A stretch of 64,000 bases of DNA, taken from the NCBI RefSeq assembly GCF_023630705.1, contig NZ_JALQEM010000040.1, positions 186,001-250,000 of the forward strand, given 5' to 3'. The position numbers and the translations under genes were made by a program. Source of the stretch: Caballeronia sp. GAFFF1 (GTDB taxonomy: Bacteria; Pseudomonadota; Gammaproteobacteria; Burkholderiales; Burkholderiaceae). The notes below the pieces were generated by a model. That model had not been told where the DNA came from and searched no databases. It saw only the letters and a list, made by a program, of their open reading frames with translations. Of the stretch, positions 28,878 to 38,157 are shown piece after piece; position 1 is the first letter of the stretch; the number at the start of each line of letters is the position of its first letter.

Positions 28878-30008
28878 TTACTGGGACGCCCCGGAACGCT
28901 CGATGCGCCACAGTTGCGTCTGGAGGCGCGGGCCGTTTTCGGGCTTGAACCAGCTCATGTCCTGTATATGGGAGCTGGTGACATAGAGCGTGCCGTCGGG
29001 TCCTTCAGAAAACGTGTCGGGCCAGCGTAGCCGCTTGTCCTGAACGAGGGTTGCGATGCGATCCCCGTCGCGAACCTTGACGGCGTCCTGCTCGATAGCG
29101 CTCAAATAAAGCCGCCCGCGCGCATCCATCCAGAGACCGTCCGTCGGCTCCGTCTGCGCGACGGGCTCCACGCGAGCTTCGAGGTCCTTCTCGGCGAGAC
29201 GCGCGTTCTGCAATGCGTTCGTCGCGATCCGGTAGAGCGTGCGGCCGGTCAATGCTTTCCAGTAGAGCGTGCCGCCATCGGGCGCGAGCGCAAGGCTATC
29301 CGCGGCAAACTCGACGCCACGTCCGTCGGGCCGGCGCAACTCGTGCCCATCGGTCCGTACCACGACGTTTTTCTCCGGTTGCGTGCTCGGGTGGCCGTCG
29401 AGAACGCGTCGAGCCTTGCCGGTCTGCAACTCCACGACGACGAGCGCTCCCTTGGCACCGGCATCGGTCAGATAGGCATACCGCCCGTCCGGCGAGAGAC
29501 GAACATCGTTCAGATAGCTTCCCTGAGGCGCGACGGCGTCGTCGAAGCGGATCACCTGCGCAACCTTGTTCGCCTTGAGATCTATTTTCACCAGCTTGGG
29601 GCCGTCCTTCACGAGCGGTGCCGTCGCTGGCGCGGCCGGGTCCACGACCCAAAGATTCCCACGCGCATCGGCCACGACGCTCTGAACGCACACGAAGTGA
29701 TCTCCGGCAGACAACTGGTTCTTCTTGGCGTTGCGCCATGAATTCCATTCTTCGTCCGGATAGGCTTTGATCTGGCCGTCGGGCGTCAGTTCGGCAACCG
29801 AGATCGGCGCATCTTCTGTCCAGCGCGGGAAATTGACAAAAATGCGCCCATCCTTGGAAACGGTCACGCCTGTGACCTGATGCTCGAAGCTGGCGACCTG
29901 CTGGAGTCGGGCCGTGTCTGGTGTAGCGCCGGATTGCTCCTGAGCGAAGGATGCGTTCGCAAGAAGTGTTATCGCCACAAGGGCGGATGCGGCTCTGAGT
30001 CGGGTCAT
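28878..30008 (-). CDS. Secreted beta-propeller of the yellow / major royal jelly family
   Basis: 376 residues. Signal peptide MTRLRAASALVAITLLANAS, cleavage near SFAQE. The mature part follows the MRJP/yellow six-blade propeller family: GVTVSKDGRIFVNFPRWTED, VVADARGNLWVVDPA, YLNDVRLSPDGRYAYLTDAG, GLWMDARGRLYLSAIEQDAV, RWPDTFSEGPDGTLYVTSSH. Bacterial members resemble SMP-30/gluconolactonases and are of unknown reaction. The ATG at 30008 follows GAGGAGAT. It follows the alcohol dehydrogenase at 30049 by 40 bases in the same direction, so they may be cotranscribed. Confidence 0.87.
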   Translation of the reverse strand: MTRLRAASALVAITLLANASFAQEQSGATPDTARLQQVASFEHQVTGVTVSKDGRIFVNFPRWTEDAPISVAELTPDGQIKAYPDEEWNSWRNAKKNQLSAGDHFVCVQSVVADARGNLWVVDPAAPATAPLVKDGPKLVKIDLKANKVAQVIRFDDAVAPQGSYLNDVRLSPDGRYAYLTDAGAKGALVVVELQTGKARRVLDGHPSTQPEKNVVVRTDGHELRRPDGRGVEFAADSLALAPDGGTLYWKALTGRTLYRIATNALQNARLAEKDLEARVEPVAQTEPTDGLWMDARGRLYLSAIEQDAVKVRDGDRIATLVQDKRLRWPDTFSEGPDGTLYVTSSHIQDMSWFKPENGPRLQTQLWRIERSGASQ

Positions 30009-30048
30009 GTGGTATCTCCTCGGGCGGCACTGGCGACATGCGTCGAAC

Positions 30049-31221
30049 TCACGGCGCGAATACGGCACGGACGCAGCCGTCGGTCTTATGCTTGAACATG
30101 TCGTAGCCGCGCGGCGCCTCTTCCAGCGAAAAGCGGTGCGTGGCGAGATAAGCGGGATTCAGCTCGCCTTTCTGTGCGTGCGAGAGCAGCCGGTCCATAT
30201 AGGCTTGCCCGTGCTGCTGTGCACTGCGCACCGTCATGCCCTTGTTCATGATGGCGCCCATCGGAAACTTGTCGATCAATCCGTAGACGCCGAGCACCGA
30301 CAGCGTGCCGCCTTTGCGGCAAGCCATCACGGCCTCACGCAGCGCCTGGCCGCGGTCCGTTTCCAGACGCAGGGCCTGCTTGACGCGGTCATACGCGTAT
30401 TGCGGCCCGGTGCCATGCGCCTCCATCCCTACGGCGTCGATGCACGCGTCGGGTCCGCGCCCGCCCGTCATTTCCATGAGCGTGTCGAGAACGCTGTCGA
30501 CTTTCGTATAGTCGATCGTTTCCGAGCCGGCATGCTCGCGCGCCATCTGCAACCGCTCGGGGAAGCGGTCGATCGCGATGACCCGCTCCGCGCCCATCAG
30601 ACGCGCGCTTTGCTGCGCCATCAGCCCGACACCGCCGCAGCCCCACACTGCGACGGTGTCGCCCGGCTGGATGTTGCAGAAATCGGCACCCATGTAGCCG
30701 GTCGGGGCAGCGTCCGAAAGAAACAGCGCGGTCTCGTCCGCTACGCCATCGGGGATCTTGAAGCAGTCGTTGTCAGCAAACGGCACGCGCACGTATTGCG
30801 CGTGCGCGCCCGCATAGCCGCCGAAGGCGTGAGTGTAGCCGTAGATGCCGGCCGTCGTATGTCCGCCCAAAAGCGGTGCCTGTAGTTCGGGCTTCGGGTG
30901 CGTGTTGTCGCACAACGAGTAGAGGGAATGCTGGCAATACCAGCACTGTCCGCACACGATGAATGAAGGAACGACGACGCGGTCGCCCTTCGCGAAGCGC
31001 TTCACCTCGGGGCCGATGTCCTCGATCACGCCCATGAACTCGTGGCCGATGACATCGCCGGACTTCATCGTCGGGATATAGCCATCGATGAAGTGGAGAT
31101 CGGAGCCGCAGGTGGTCGACAAGCTGACGCGCAGGATCGCGTCATGGGGGTTGATGATCTCCGGGTCCTTCACAGTCCCGACGCGCAAGTCATTGACCCC
31201 GTTCCAGTACAGTGCTCGCAT
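30049..31221 (-). CDS. Zinc-dependent alcohol dehydrogenase
   Basis: 390 residues. MDR fold with catalytic zinc ligands in STTCGSDLHFIDG and GHEFMGVIEDIG, the structural four-cysteine lobe CGQCWYCQHSLYSLCDN, and a NAD-binding GCGGVGLMAQQSARLMGA motif. It is similar in layout to the formaldehyde dehydrogenase-like gene at 32218 and is probably part of the same transcription direction. Substrate not determined; glutathione-independent aldehyde or alcohol oxidation is likely. Confidence 0.88.
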   Translation of the reverse strand: MRALYWNGVNDLRVGTVKDPEIINPHDAILRVSLSTTCGSDLHFIDGYIPTMKSGDVIGHEFMGVIEDIGPEVKRFAKGDRVVVPSFIVCGQCWYCQHSLYSLCDNTHPKPELQAPLLGGHTTAGIYGYTHAFGGYAGAHAQYVRVPFADNDCFKIPDGVADETALFLSDAAPTGYMGADFCNIQPGDTVAVWGCGGVGLMAQQSARLMGAERVIAIDRFPERLQMAREHAGSETIDYTKVDSVLDTLMEMTGGRGPDACIDAVGMEAHGTGPQYAYDRVKQALRLETDRGQALREAVMACRKGGTLSVLGVYGLIDKFPMGAIMNKGMTVRSAQQHGQAYMDRLLSHAQKGELNPAYLATHRFSLEEAPRGYDMFKHKTDGCVRAVFAP

Positions 31222-31232
31222 GGTCGTTCTCC

Positions 31233-31994
31233 TTAGCGCTTCGTTTCGCGAGCAGCGGGCTGCCGCTCAGTGGTGGGAATCTCGCCGGTTTCGACGAGGC
31301 TCTTGAAGCGCCGCAGCGCGTTGTCGGCGATCAGTTTCAGCGGCGTGGCGCCCAACAGTTGAACCAGGCCTTGGCCAAGCGTGCCGCCGGGCGGATCGAA
31401 TCGAACATGCAGTGTCGCCACCGTGCCGCGGTCGTTCGGGGCGGCGTCGAAGCGGATGGAACCCTCGTTCGGAACGGCCGCGCCGGGCAGCGAGCGCCAG
31501 CCGATGCTTCCGCCGGGCCCATCGACGATCTCCGATTCCCATTCGTAGAGTCGACCGAGCGGCGTCCTTATCTCCCAGCGCATGCGGCCGTCTCCAATCG
31601 AGTGCAACGTCGCGAAGCCGGCCATGAGTTGCGGCAGCGTGCGGGGATCGAGCCAGCGCTGACGGAGCGCGTCCGCCGGCTTGCCGATCGTGATGACACG
31701 CTTCGCCTCGGGCTCGGGGCGGGCGATCCCGCTGTGCGCCTTGTCATTCGCTTTGCCGCGATGGAGCGGGACACCGCGCCCCGCGCTCAACACGGCCGTG
31801 CCCGCGCAAGCCGTGAGCGCGAGAGCCACGGCACCCTTCTTCCGGCCTACGAGTCCTGAGACGATGAGGGCCGCGCTCAGCGCCACCGGGATCCAACCCA
31901 TGCTTTGCATGAGCTCACCGGGCGAGACGCCCGACGGAACGTGGCCGCGCCCCGACGATCCGTGCGATCCGATAGCAACGATGTTGCCTGCCAT
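31233..31994 (-). CDS. SRPBCC (polyketide cyclase/dehydrase-like) membrane-anchored protein
   Basis: 253 residues. Two hydrophobic segments near residues 30-70 precede a START-like domain (residues 95-240): KRVITIGKPADALRQRWLDP, MRWEIRTPLGRLYEWESEI, LHVRFDPPGGTLGQGLVQLL. Such proteins bind hydrophobic ligands. In related genomes they often stand beside zinc alcohol dehydrogenases, as here: only 11 bases separate it from the dehydrogenase at 30049. Confidence 0.8.
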   Translation of the reverse strand: MAGNIVAIGSHGSSGRGHVPSGVSPGELMQSMGWIPVALSAALIVSGLVGRKKGAVALALTACAGTAVLSAGRGVPLHRGKANDKAHSGIARPEPEAKRVITIGKPADALRQRWLDPRTLPQLMAGFATLHSIGDGRMRWEIRTPLGRLYEWESEIVDGPGGSIGWRSLPGAAVPNEGSIRFDAAPNDRGTVATLHVRFDPPGGTLGQGLVQLLGATPLKLIADNALRRFKSLVETGEIPTTERQPAARETKR

Positions 31995-32217
31995 GATGAA
32001 TGCTCCTGGGAATTCACTGCCTCGCTACGCGGACGGGCTCCGTGCAGCGAGATTGCTGACATGTAGCGCGACGTTCGTGCTCACGCCACGCGTGGCCATG
32101 AATCGCGGAACTGCGCCGTGGGCTGCATCGCTCAAGGTGTAGCTGGCCGGTTCGCGGTTCCATGGATCTCGACAAGTGCTTCGACTCCGTCGCCGCTACG
32201 ATCGCGGCGTCGCTTCG

Positions 32218-33366
32218 CTAGCCTCCGGGATGCAGGACAACTTTGGTCCAGCCATGTTCGCGCACGTCGAAGTGTTGATAGGCGTCGGGCGCCTCGTCGA
32301 GCTTCAACTCATGGGAAACAATGAACGACGGCTTCGCGCGTCCGACTGAGATGAGGTCGCGCAACTGCCGGTTGTAGGCCTTGACGTTGCATTGGCCCGT
32401 GGCGATGTGCTGGCCTTTGAACCAGCACTTGCCCCAGTCGAACGCGATCTTTCCCTGCTTCGCCAGTTCGTCCTGCGCGCCCGGGTCCTCGGGAACGAAC
32501 ACGCCGACGACGCCGATCCCGCCAGTGAACTTGACCGATGACACCAGATTGTTCATCGTCAGATTGGGATGCTCCTGGCGTTGCGGAGCCGGATCGTGAC
32601 ACTGGTAGCCGACGCATTCGCAACCCACGTCCGCACCGATTCCGTGCGTCAGGTCCATGACGCGCTGCACCGGATCGTCTTTGGAATAATCGATCGCAAT
32701 GGCGCCGATCGATTCGGCCAGCTTGAGCCGGTCGGGATGGCAGTCCACCACCATGACGCTGCGCGCGCCCTTGATCATGGCGGAGTGCGCGGCCATGAGA
32801 CCCACCGGTCCCGAGCCATAGATCACGACCGAATCGCCGGGCCGCATGCCGGCTAGTTCAGTGGCGTGCCAGCCGGTGGGGAAGATGTCGGCGCACATCA
32901 CGTAGTCGGTCTGTTTCTCCTCGGCGCCCGGCGGCAGCTTCAAAGACATGAAATCCGCCCAGGGCACTCTGAGATACTCGGCTTGGCCGCCCGGCCACGG
33001 TCCCATGTCCGCAAAGCCGAACGCACCGCCTGCGATATCCGGCCCGTTCGCGCTCAGGCAAAACGCGGTGAGGCCGCGCTCGCAGTTCACGCAGTGGCCG
33101 CAGCTCACGTTGAATGGCAGGCAGACCCAGTCGCCGGGCTTGATGCGCTCCACGGCCGGTCCAACCTCTTCGACCACGCCCAGATTCTCGTGACCGAAGA
33201 TTCGCCCTTGCTCGAAGTCGGTTCGACCTTCGTACATGTGCAGGTCGGACCCGCAGATGTTGGTACTGGTAATTCTGACGATGGCGTCAGTCGGGCGCTC
33301 GATCTTGGGATCAGGCACGTCTTCTACGGCGACCTGGCGAGGACCGCGATATACAACTGCTTTCAT
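32218..33366 (-). CDS. fdhA: Glutathione-independent formaldehyde dehydrogenase
   Basis: 382 residues. Matches the Pseudomonas putida-type enzyme that oxidises formaldehyde to formate with tightly bound NAD: catalytic zinc site ITSTNICGSDLHMYEGRTD, GHENLGVVEEVG, structural zinc CGHCVNCERGLTAFC, NAD motif YGSGPVGLMAAHSAMIKGA, and the long insertion after VGCECVGYQCH. The ATG at 33366 follows CAGGAGAT; in-frame codons further upstream give a low-complexity Arg-rich stretch and are discarded. A detoxification role is established for the family. Confidence 0.88.
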   Translation of the reverse strand: MKAVVYRGPRQVAVEDVPDPKIERPTDAIVRITSTNICGSDLHMYEGRTDFEQGRIFGHENLGVVEEVGPAVERIKPGDWVCLPFNVSCGHCVNCERGLTAFCLSANGPDIAGGAFGFADMGPWPGGQAEYLRVPWADFMSLKLPPGAEEKQTDYVMCADIFPTGWHATELAGMRPGDSVVIYGSGPVGLMAAHSAMIKGARSVMVVDCHPDRLKLAESIGAIAIDYSKDDPVQRVMDLTHGIGADVGCECVGYQCHDPAPQRQEHPNLTMNNLVSSVKFTGGIGVVGVFVPEDPGAQDELAKQGKIAFDWGKCWFKGQHIATGQCNVKAYNRQLRDLISVGRAKPSFIVSHELKLDEAPDAYQHFDVREHGWTKVVLHPGG

Positions 33367-34184
33367 AGTTATCTCCTGAAAAGGCGACTGCAAAGAGCCT
33401 GAGCCGCGGAAAGCGCGTTTGCGGCTGCCGGCGTCGAACACCCGCAGGCGTACCTGCCGGACGGTTGGTCTCCTGGTTTATCGACACGTTGCTTTCGGCG
33501 CTAACGTCCTTGTGGTCAGGCAGATGAAAGAGTCTTTTGGCCAGTACGGCAACACCATATAAGTAGTTCAATAGGAGTACTAAGTGCATAACGAAGTGCC
33601 GTCCTATCAATGTCGCCCGTGCGAGTAAGGCAGCGATCCGCGTGCCCGCCGGCTATCCGTGCCTTGTTGACTCACTAGTTCGGTACCATTGACTTCAGCA
33701 ACTTACATTGAAGTTAGGCCTTGCCGCAGAATTACTGCCTTGGTGAATCGACGTCGTCGCGCGTGGTTGAAGTTTCCGTTACGGACCCGTCATGCATGAC
33801 TTGCCTGTAAGCGCGTCACGAAGCGTCGTGCCTTGCGGAAAATTGTTTTACCGGTCGGATGGCAGATTTTGCAAGACGGCTTGAAGGAAGTGGTTCTCGG
33901 ACACGCGTGCTTGCGTGGTGCAAGACCATTCACGGCGACGTGGAGCGGCACGTCGCTCGGTAGTACTGAGTGATGTCTGCGTGTGATGTCGACGGTAGCC
34001 CGTTTTGCTTCCCCGGTGCCATGCCGCGTGGGCTGCCGCTGAAGAGGCCATTAGCGGTTCGGCGCATGGTCGTCGCCGTCGCTGAACGATGGGCGTTTGC
34101 AAGCGACTCGTGAACGAGAATTCTAATCAATCGCCAAGCGGTCGGACTTGGCCAGCGTCGCAGTGCATGACGCAGCGCCGGTCG
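33367..34184. other. Gene-poor interval upstream of the formaldehyde dehydrogenase gene
   Basis: 818 bases with no protein-coding frame I can support. It must hold the promoter of the dehydrogenase gene. A dyad ACTTCA / TGAAGT with 11-base spacer lies at 33692-33714 in a locally AT-rich part. No terminator with a T-tract is visible. The sequence could include an unrecognised small RNA or remnants of lost genes. Confidence 0.4.
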
Positions 34185-34541
34185 TCAGTGAACCCGAAAT
34201 CTCGATCGGAAGATGTATTGGCTGTGCAGTGCTTCCCTCGATCGCTTCAAAGCGATGAGGCTGGATTGGTAAATTGACAGTAGCTTCTGGGAGTGTGTCG
34301 GGTCGTTGCCGGCCTCTATCTGTCTCAACAGCCGGTCCGCTTGCAATCGGACTTGTTCCTCGCAGTGTGCGATCGCCTTCTCGATTGCACTGAGCCCAGG
34401 GGCGTCGCGATGTCCCAAGGCCGGCGCGGGCGCTTCGTTTTTTCCGTCGTTCGCTTCGTGGAACGTAGGCGTGGCGCCGAGCTCGTTATTCGTCGGCATT
34501 GCATCAAGTTCGGACGTCGCTTCGCCGTGAAAGTCGATCAT
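34185..34541 (-). CDS. Hypothetical protein, 118 residues, helical C-terminus
   Basis: The N-terminal third is low-complexity and acidic; residues 50-110 form a convincing amphipathic helix pair (AIEKAIAHCEEQVRLQADRL, then SQKLLSIYQSSLIALKRSRE), with coiled-coil character. A GAGAG sequence precedes the ATG. It stands isolated in a gene-poor stretch of about 1.9 kb. No family recognised; the natural helix pattern is the main evidence that it is coding. Confidence 0.5.
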   Translation of the reverse strand: MIDFHGEATSELDAMPTNNELGATPTFHEANDGKNEAPAPALGHRDAPGLSAIEKAIAHCEEQVRLQADRLLRQIEAGNDPTHSQKLLSIYQSSLIALKRSREALHSQYIFRSRFRVH

Positions 34542-35240
34542 GGCAATCTCTCAGGTATGCACGGACCAGCGCTCATGGGCACCAGTCTCATTCGTAGTCG
34601 TCACGCCTCGCCACGCAAAAAGCGAATGGCAATCAAGGGGGCGCCGATCAGTTCTTCGTCTGAGACCGAACGCCGCTTCATTGGAATGATGTTAGCCGCC
34701 GAACTTTTGTCTGCGCAGACATTTAACAACTCTTACAAATCTTCAGAAGCCGCTTAAGCGCGGACCAGCTTATGAATGCTACGTCTGCCGTTGTGAGACC
34801 TCGCGTGGATTCGACGAGCGACGACACTTGGGCGGTCGTGTGCCTGTGGTAAATAGAAGGGGCGGGGAGCTGAAGGGGCTGCCTCGTTCACGGCACGCTG
34901 TCGCTCCTGCGGGCGGCGGCGCCGGAAACCGCGGGAGCAATGTCCACGCACTGGAAGTAGTGTTCTCCGCGTCTTCCGAAGGGCGAACGATCATGCGGCG
35001 TCGACAGGACGTGGAGCCGTCGCATGACGCTTGCGCCGCGAGCGTCCGTCTCGATGCCGGATAGTCGGCTTCGCAGATCGATACGCGCACCGACGCGCGG
35101 CCGACCTGCGCTTGCAGCTTTCAATAGCTGCCAGCATCGGATTGCTGACAAGCGTCGTGCGGCGAAACGTCGTGCGACCGCGTGCGCCGCACGACGACAG
35201 CAATCCCGACAATCGAGCACCGCAATTCCTGCAAGCACCT
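34542..35240. other. Gene-poor interval between the hypothetical gene and tauC
   Basis: About 700 bases with only short, Arg/Ala-rich open frames on both strands and no ribosome sites worth noting. Nothing recognisable; may contain decayed coding sequence. Confidence 0.4.
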
Positions 35241-36116
35241 TTAACGTCCCTTCCACGGCACGAGCCGCCGTTCCAGCGCGCGCATGCCGTAGTCGAAGAT
35301 CCACGCAATCGCCCCGATCAGCATGATGCCCATCACGACCACGTCCGTGCGCAGAAAGCTCGACGCATTGAGGACCATCTGGCCGAGGCCGGCCGTGGCG
35401 GCAACCATCTCGGCCGCAACGAGCGTCGTCCAGCCGAAGCCCACGGCGATGCGCAAGCCCGTCAGTATTTCAGGCAGCGCCGCAGGCAATACGACGTGCC
35501 ACACCACCTGCCGGAAGTTCGCGCCGAGCGACCACGCCGCGTTCACCTGCTCGGCGCTTGCGCTGCGCACGCCGGCACGCGCGGCCATCGCAATGGGCGC
35601 GAAGCACGCGAGCCAGATGACGACGATCTTCGCGGTCTCGTCGATGCCGAACCAGATGACGACGAGCGGCAGATACGCGAGCGGCGGCAGCGGCCGATAA
35701 AACTCCAGGGGCGGGTCCAGCAGCCCGCGCGCAATGCGGCTCACGCCCATCGCGATGCCGACGGGCACCGCGGTGACGACCGCCAGCGCGAACGCGCCGA
35801 ACACGCGGATCGCGCTCCACAGCAAATGGTCGGCGAGCGGCAGGCCGCCCTGAAGGCGGCCATGCCAGGCGTCGACGAATGCGCGCCATACCGCTTCCGG
35901 GGAAGGCAAAAAGAGCGGCGGCAACCACCCGAAATGCGTGGCGGACCACCAGAGCAGCGCCAGCGCAGCGACGCACAGCGTGCTCGGCACCGCCGTCGGT
36001 CCCGCGCCGGGCATGCCTCGATAGCGCGCGCGGCGTTTCGCGCGGGCGGTTCGCCGCGTCTGGCGCGACGCCGCCGTTGCGCCGGAGAACGACGCATCGG
36101 AAGCCGGCCGGTTCAC
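35241..36116 (-). CDS. tauC: Taurine/sulfonate ABC transporter permease
   Basis: 291 residues. After an Arg-rich N-terminus it has six membrane segments and the BPD-transport EAA loop near residues 185-215 (EQVNAAWSLGANFRQVVWHV, LPAALPEILTGLRIAVG), as in TauC/SsuC. It begins with GTG at 36116, overlapping the tauB stop codon as GTGA; this choice leaves the usual operon coupling. Inner-membrane channel of the importer with tauA and tauB. Confidence 0.88.
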   Translation of the reverse strand: MNRPASDASFSGATAASRQTRRTARAKRRARYRGMPGAGPTAVPSTLCVAALALLWWSATHFGWLPPLFLPSPEAVWRAFVDAWHGRLQGGLPLADHLLWSAIRVFGAFALAVVTAVPVGIAMGVSRIARGLLDPPLEFYRPLPPLAYLPLVVIWFGIDETAKIVVIWLACFAPIAMAARAGVRSASAEQVNAAWSLGANFRQVVWHVVLPAALPEILTGLRIAVGFGWTTLVAAEMVAATAGLGQMVLNASSFLRTDVVVMGIMLIGAIAWIFDYGMRALERRLVPWKGR

Positions 36117-36892
36117 GCCGCCTCCTTTTCCGTTCGATGCAAACGACGCGTCAGCCGCTCGCGCCATTCGATGAACGCGGGCGACGACTTCACCGCGCGC
36201 GCATCGCGACTGCGAACGTATTCGCGCGCGAAAGGCAGCTCGTGCACCTCTTCGATGCGTCCCGGGCCGGGCGTCATGAGCACGAGCCGCGTCGCCAGAA
36301 AGAGCGCCTCTTCGACGCTATGCGTGATGAAGAACACGGTCTTGCCGGTGCGCGCCCACACGTCGAGTATCAGCTCCTGCACGCTTTCGCGCGTGAGCGC
36401 ATCGAGCGCGCCCATCGGTTCGTCCATCAGCAGCACTTCGGGATCGCTCGCCAGCGCGCGCGCAATGCCGACGCGTTGCTGCATGCCGCCCGAAAGCGCG
36501 TACACCTTGTCGCGTTCATGCTCCGCGAGGCCGACGAGCGCGAGCGTGCGCCGCGCGATCTCATGGCGCTCGGCGCGCTTCATGCCGCGGAAACGCAGGC
36601 CGAGTGCCACGTTGTCGAGCACGTCGAGCCACGGCATCAACGCGTGCTTCTGGAACACCACGCCGCGGTCCGCGCCCGGTCCGGTGATCGGCTCGCCGTT
36701 GAGCGATGCCTCGCCCTCGGTCGGATCGAGAAAGCCAGCTAGGCAGTTGAGCAGCGTGGTCTTGCCGCAGCCGGACGCGCCGAGCGCCACGACGAACTCG
36801 CCGCTGCCGATGTGCAGATCGACGCCCATGAGCGCCGGCGTGCTCGCGCCTTCGTAACTGACGCCGAGATTGCGGATGGCAAGCGCCGTCAT
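36113..36892 (-). CDS. tauB: Taurine/sulfonate ABC transporter ATP-binding protein
   Basis: 259 residues. Walker A GASGCGKTT, Q loop VVFQKHALMPWL, signature LSGGMQQRVGIARALA, Walker B EVLLMDEPMGALD and H-loop FITHSVEEAL are all intact, as in TauB/SsuB. Overlaps tauA by ATGA upstream and tauC by GTGA downstream. Confidence 0.92.
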   Translation of the reverse strand: MTALAIRNLGVSYEGASTPALMGVDLHIGSGEFVVALGASGCGKTTLLNCLAGFLDPTEGEASLNGEPITGPGADRGVVFQKHALMPWLDVLDNVALGLRFRGMKRAERHEIARRTLALVGLAEHERDKVYALSGGMQQRVGIARALASDPEVLLMDEPMGALDALTRESVQELILDVWARTGKTVFFITHSVEEALFLATRLVLMTPGPGRIEEVHELPFAREYVRSRDARAVKSSPAFIEWRERLTRRLHRTEKEAA

Positions 36893-37923
36893 TTCGCGGC
36901 CTGCTGCGCGTAGCGTGGCTCGACGCCGGCAGAGTAGTCGGCCAGCACGTTCTGGATGGTGCCCTGCTGCTTGAGAAACTGCGCGGTCGCGGCGAGCGAC
37001 TTCGCCGCGCCGGACTGTTGCCCGCCGCCGAGCCAGGTCGGCGACGCCTGCTCGCCCGCGGTCGGGAAGGCGTACAGCGCCAGGCTCGCGGGCACGTCCG
37101 CGGCGTTCGCGCCGGACTCCGCGGCCACGGCCTTTACCTGCGCGGAGCCCGCGCTCCAGTCCGCTTTGTGATCGCGATATTGGGCGTCGGTATCGGCGAG
37201 CACTTTGACCAAGCCCGCCATGAACGCCGCGTTGTCCTGTGCGAACTTGCGCGACGCGACGAAGCCGTCGAAGGTCGCCTTGCCGGTCTGTCTCGCGACT
37301 TCGCCCGAGGTGACGAGCACCTTGCCGTTCTGCTTGACGCGGGCGAGCACCGGATCCCAGATGTAGGTCGCGTCGATGTTGCCGCGCTCCCAAGCGGCCG
37401 CTACTTCGGGCGGACGCAGGTTGACGATCTTCACCGCCGACGGATCGACGCCCGCCTGCTGCAATGCGACGAGCGCATGGAAATGCGAGGTCGACACATA
37501 CGGCACGCCGAGCGTCTTGCCCTTGAGATCGGCGAGCTTGCTCACGCCCGAGCCGTTGCGCGAGACGAGGGCTTCGGCGTCGTTGATATTGTCGAGAATC
37601 CAGAAGAGCGACAGATCGACGCCTTGCGAAAGCCCGGCCGCGATGGGACTCGATCCCGCCTCGCCGAGTTGTATGGAACCCGAAGCCAGCGCGCGGATGA
37701 CGTCCGCGCCGCTGCCGAGCTTGCGATAGGTCACCTTGTAGCCCGTCGCCTTCTCGACAGCGCCGCTTGCCTGCGCATAGCGCCACGGCACGACCATATC
37801 CTGATAGCCGATAACGACTTCGCGTGTCTCGGCTTGCGTCGAAAGGGGCGAGAAGGCGGCAGTGCCGAGCAGCAAAGAAAGGGCGGTCGCGACCAGCCGG
37901 CGACGATGGAACGTGTGTGTCAT
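36889..37923 (-). CDS. tauA: Taurine/sulfonate ABC transporter periplasmic binding protein
   Basis: 344 residues with a Sec signal (HRRRLVATALSLLLGTAAFS, cleavage near TQAET). The mature protein shows EVVIGYQDMVVPWRYAQASG, GSGADVIRALASGSIQLGEAGSSP and LRPPEVAAAWERGNIDATYIWDP, the TauA pattern. First gene of the tauABC unit, 234 bases from the divergent flavin monooxygenase. The TauA group also binds other alkanesulfonates, so taurine itself is likely but not certain. Confidence 0.9.
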   Translation of the reverse strand: MTHTFHRRRLVATALSLLLGTAAFSPLSTQAETREVVIGYQDMVVPWRYAQASGAVEKATGYKVTYRKLGSGADVIRALASGSIQLGEAGSSPIAAGLSQGVDLSLFWILDNINDAEALVSRNGSGVSKLADLKGKTLGVPYVSTSHFHALVALQQAGVDPSAVKIVNLRPPEVAAAWERGNIDATYIWDPVLARVKQNGKVLVTSGEVARQTGKATFDGFVASRKFAQDNAAFMAGLVKVLADTDAQYRDHKADWSAGSAQVKAVAAESGANAADVPASLALYAFPTAGEQASPTWLGGGQQSGAAKSLAATAQFLKQQGTIQNVLADYSAGVEPRYAQQAAK

Positions 37924-38157
37924 GGAGCGGGGGAAGTGAAGTGAAGTGATGTGATCAAGCCATCGACTATAGGCACTTCGCGTTCCAAGGCTACGAATCT
38001 TTCATGCATAGCATGCGAGCGCCAACGGCATAAGCGTTGTGCCGTTTTCGTGCTAGCCATATTCGTTGCGGATTCAAAAGCAAACTCCCAGCCGATCCGA
38101 GCACGTTTTCGCCAGTTGCAGTACCGTGGCGCGAATCCACTTCTGCCGAACCATGCG

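Noticed and set aside
33584..33628. 14-codon frame with a CxxC motif behind AGGAG
   Set aside because: Too short to judge; one good ribosome-like site in a 1.9-kb gap is expected by chance.
35031..36857. 608-codon plus-strand frame across tauC and tauB
   Set aside because: Antisense to two genes with complete ABC transporter motifs; composition is that of a shadow frame.
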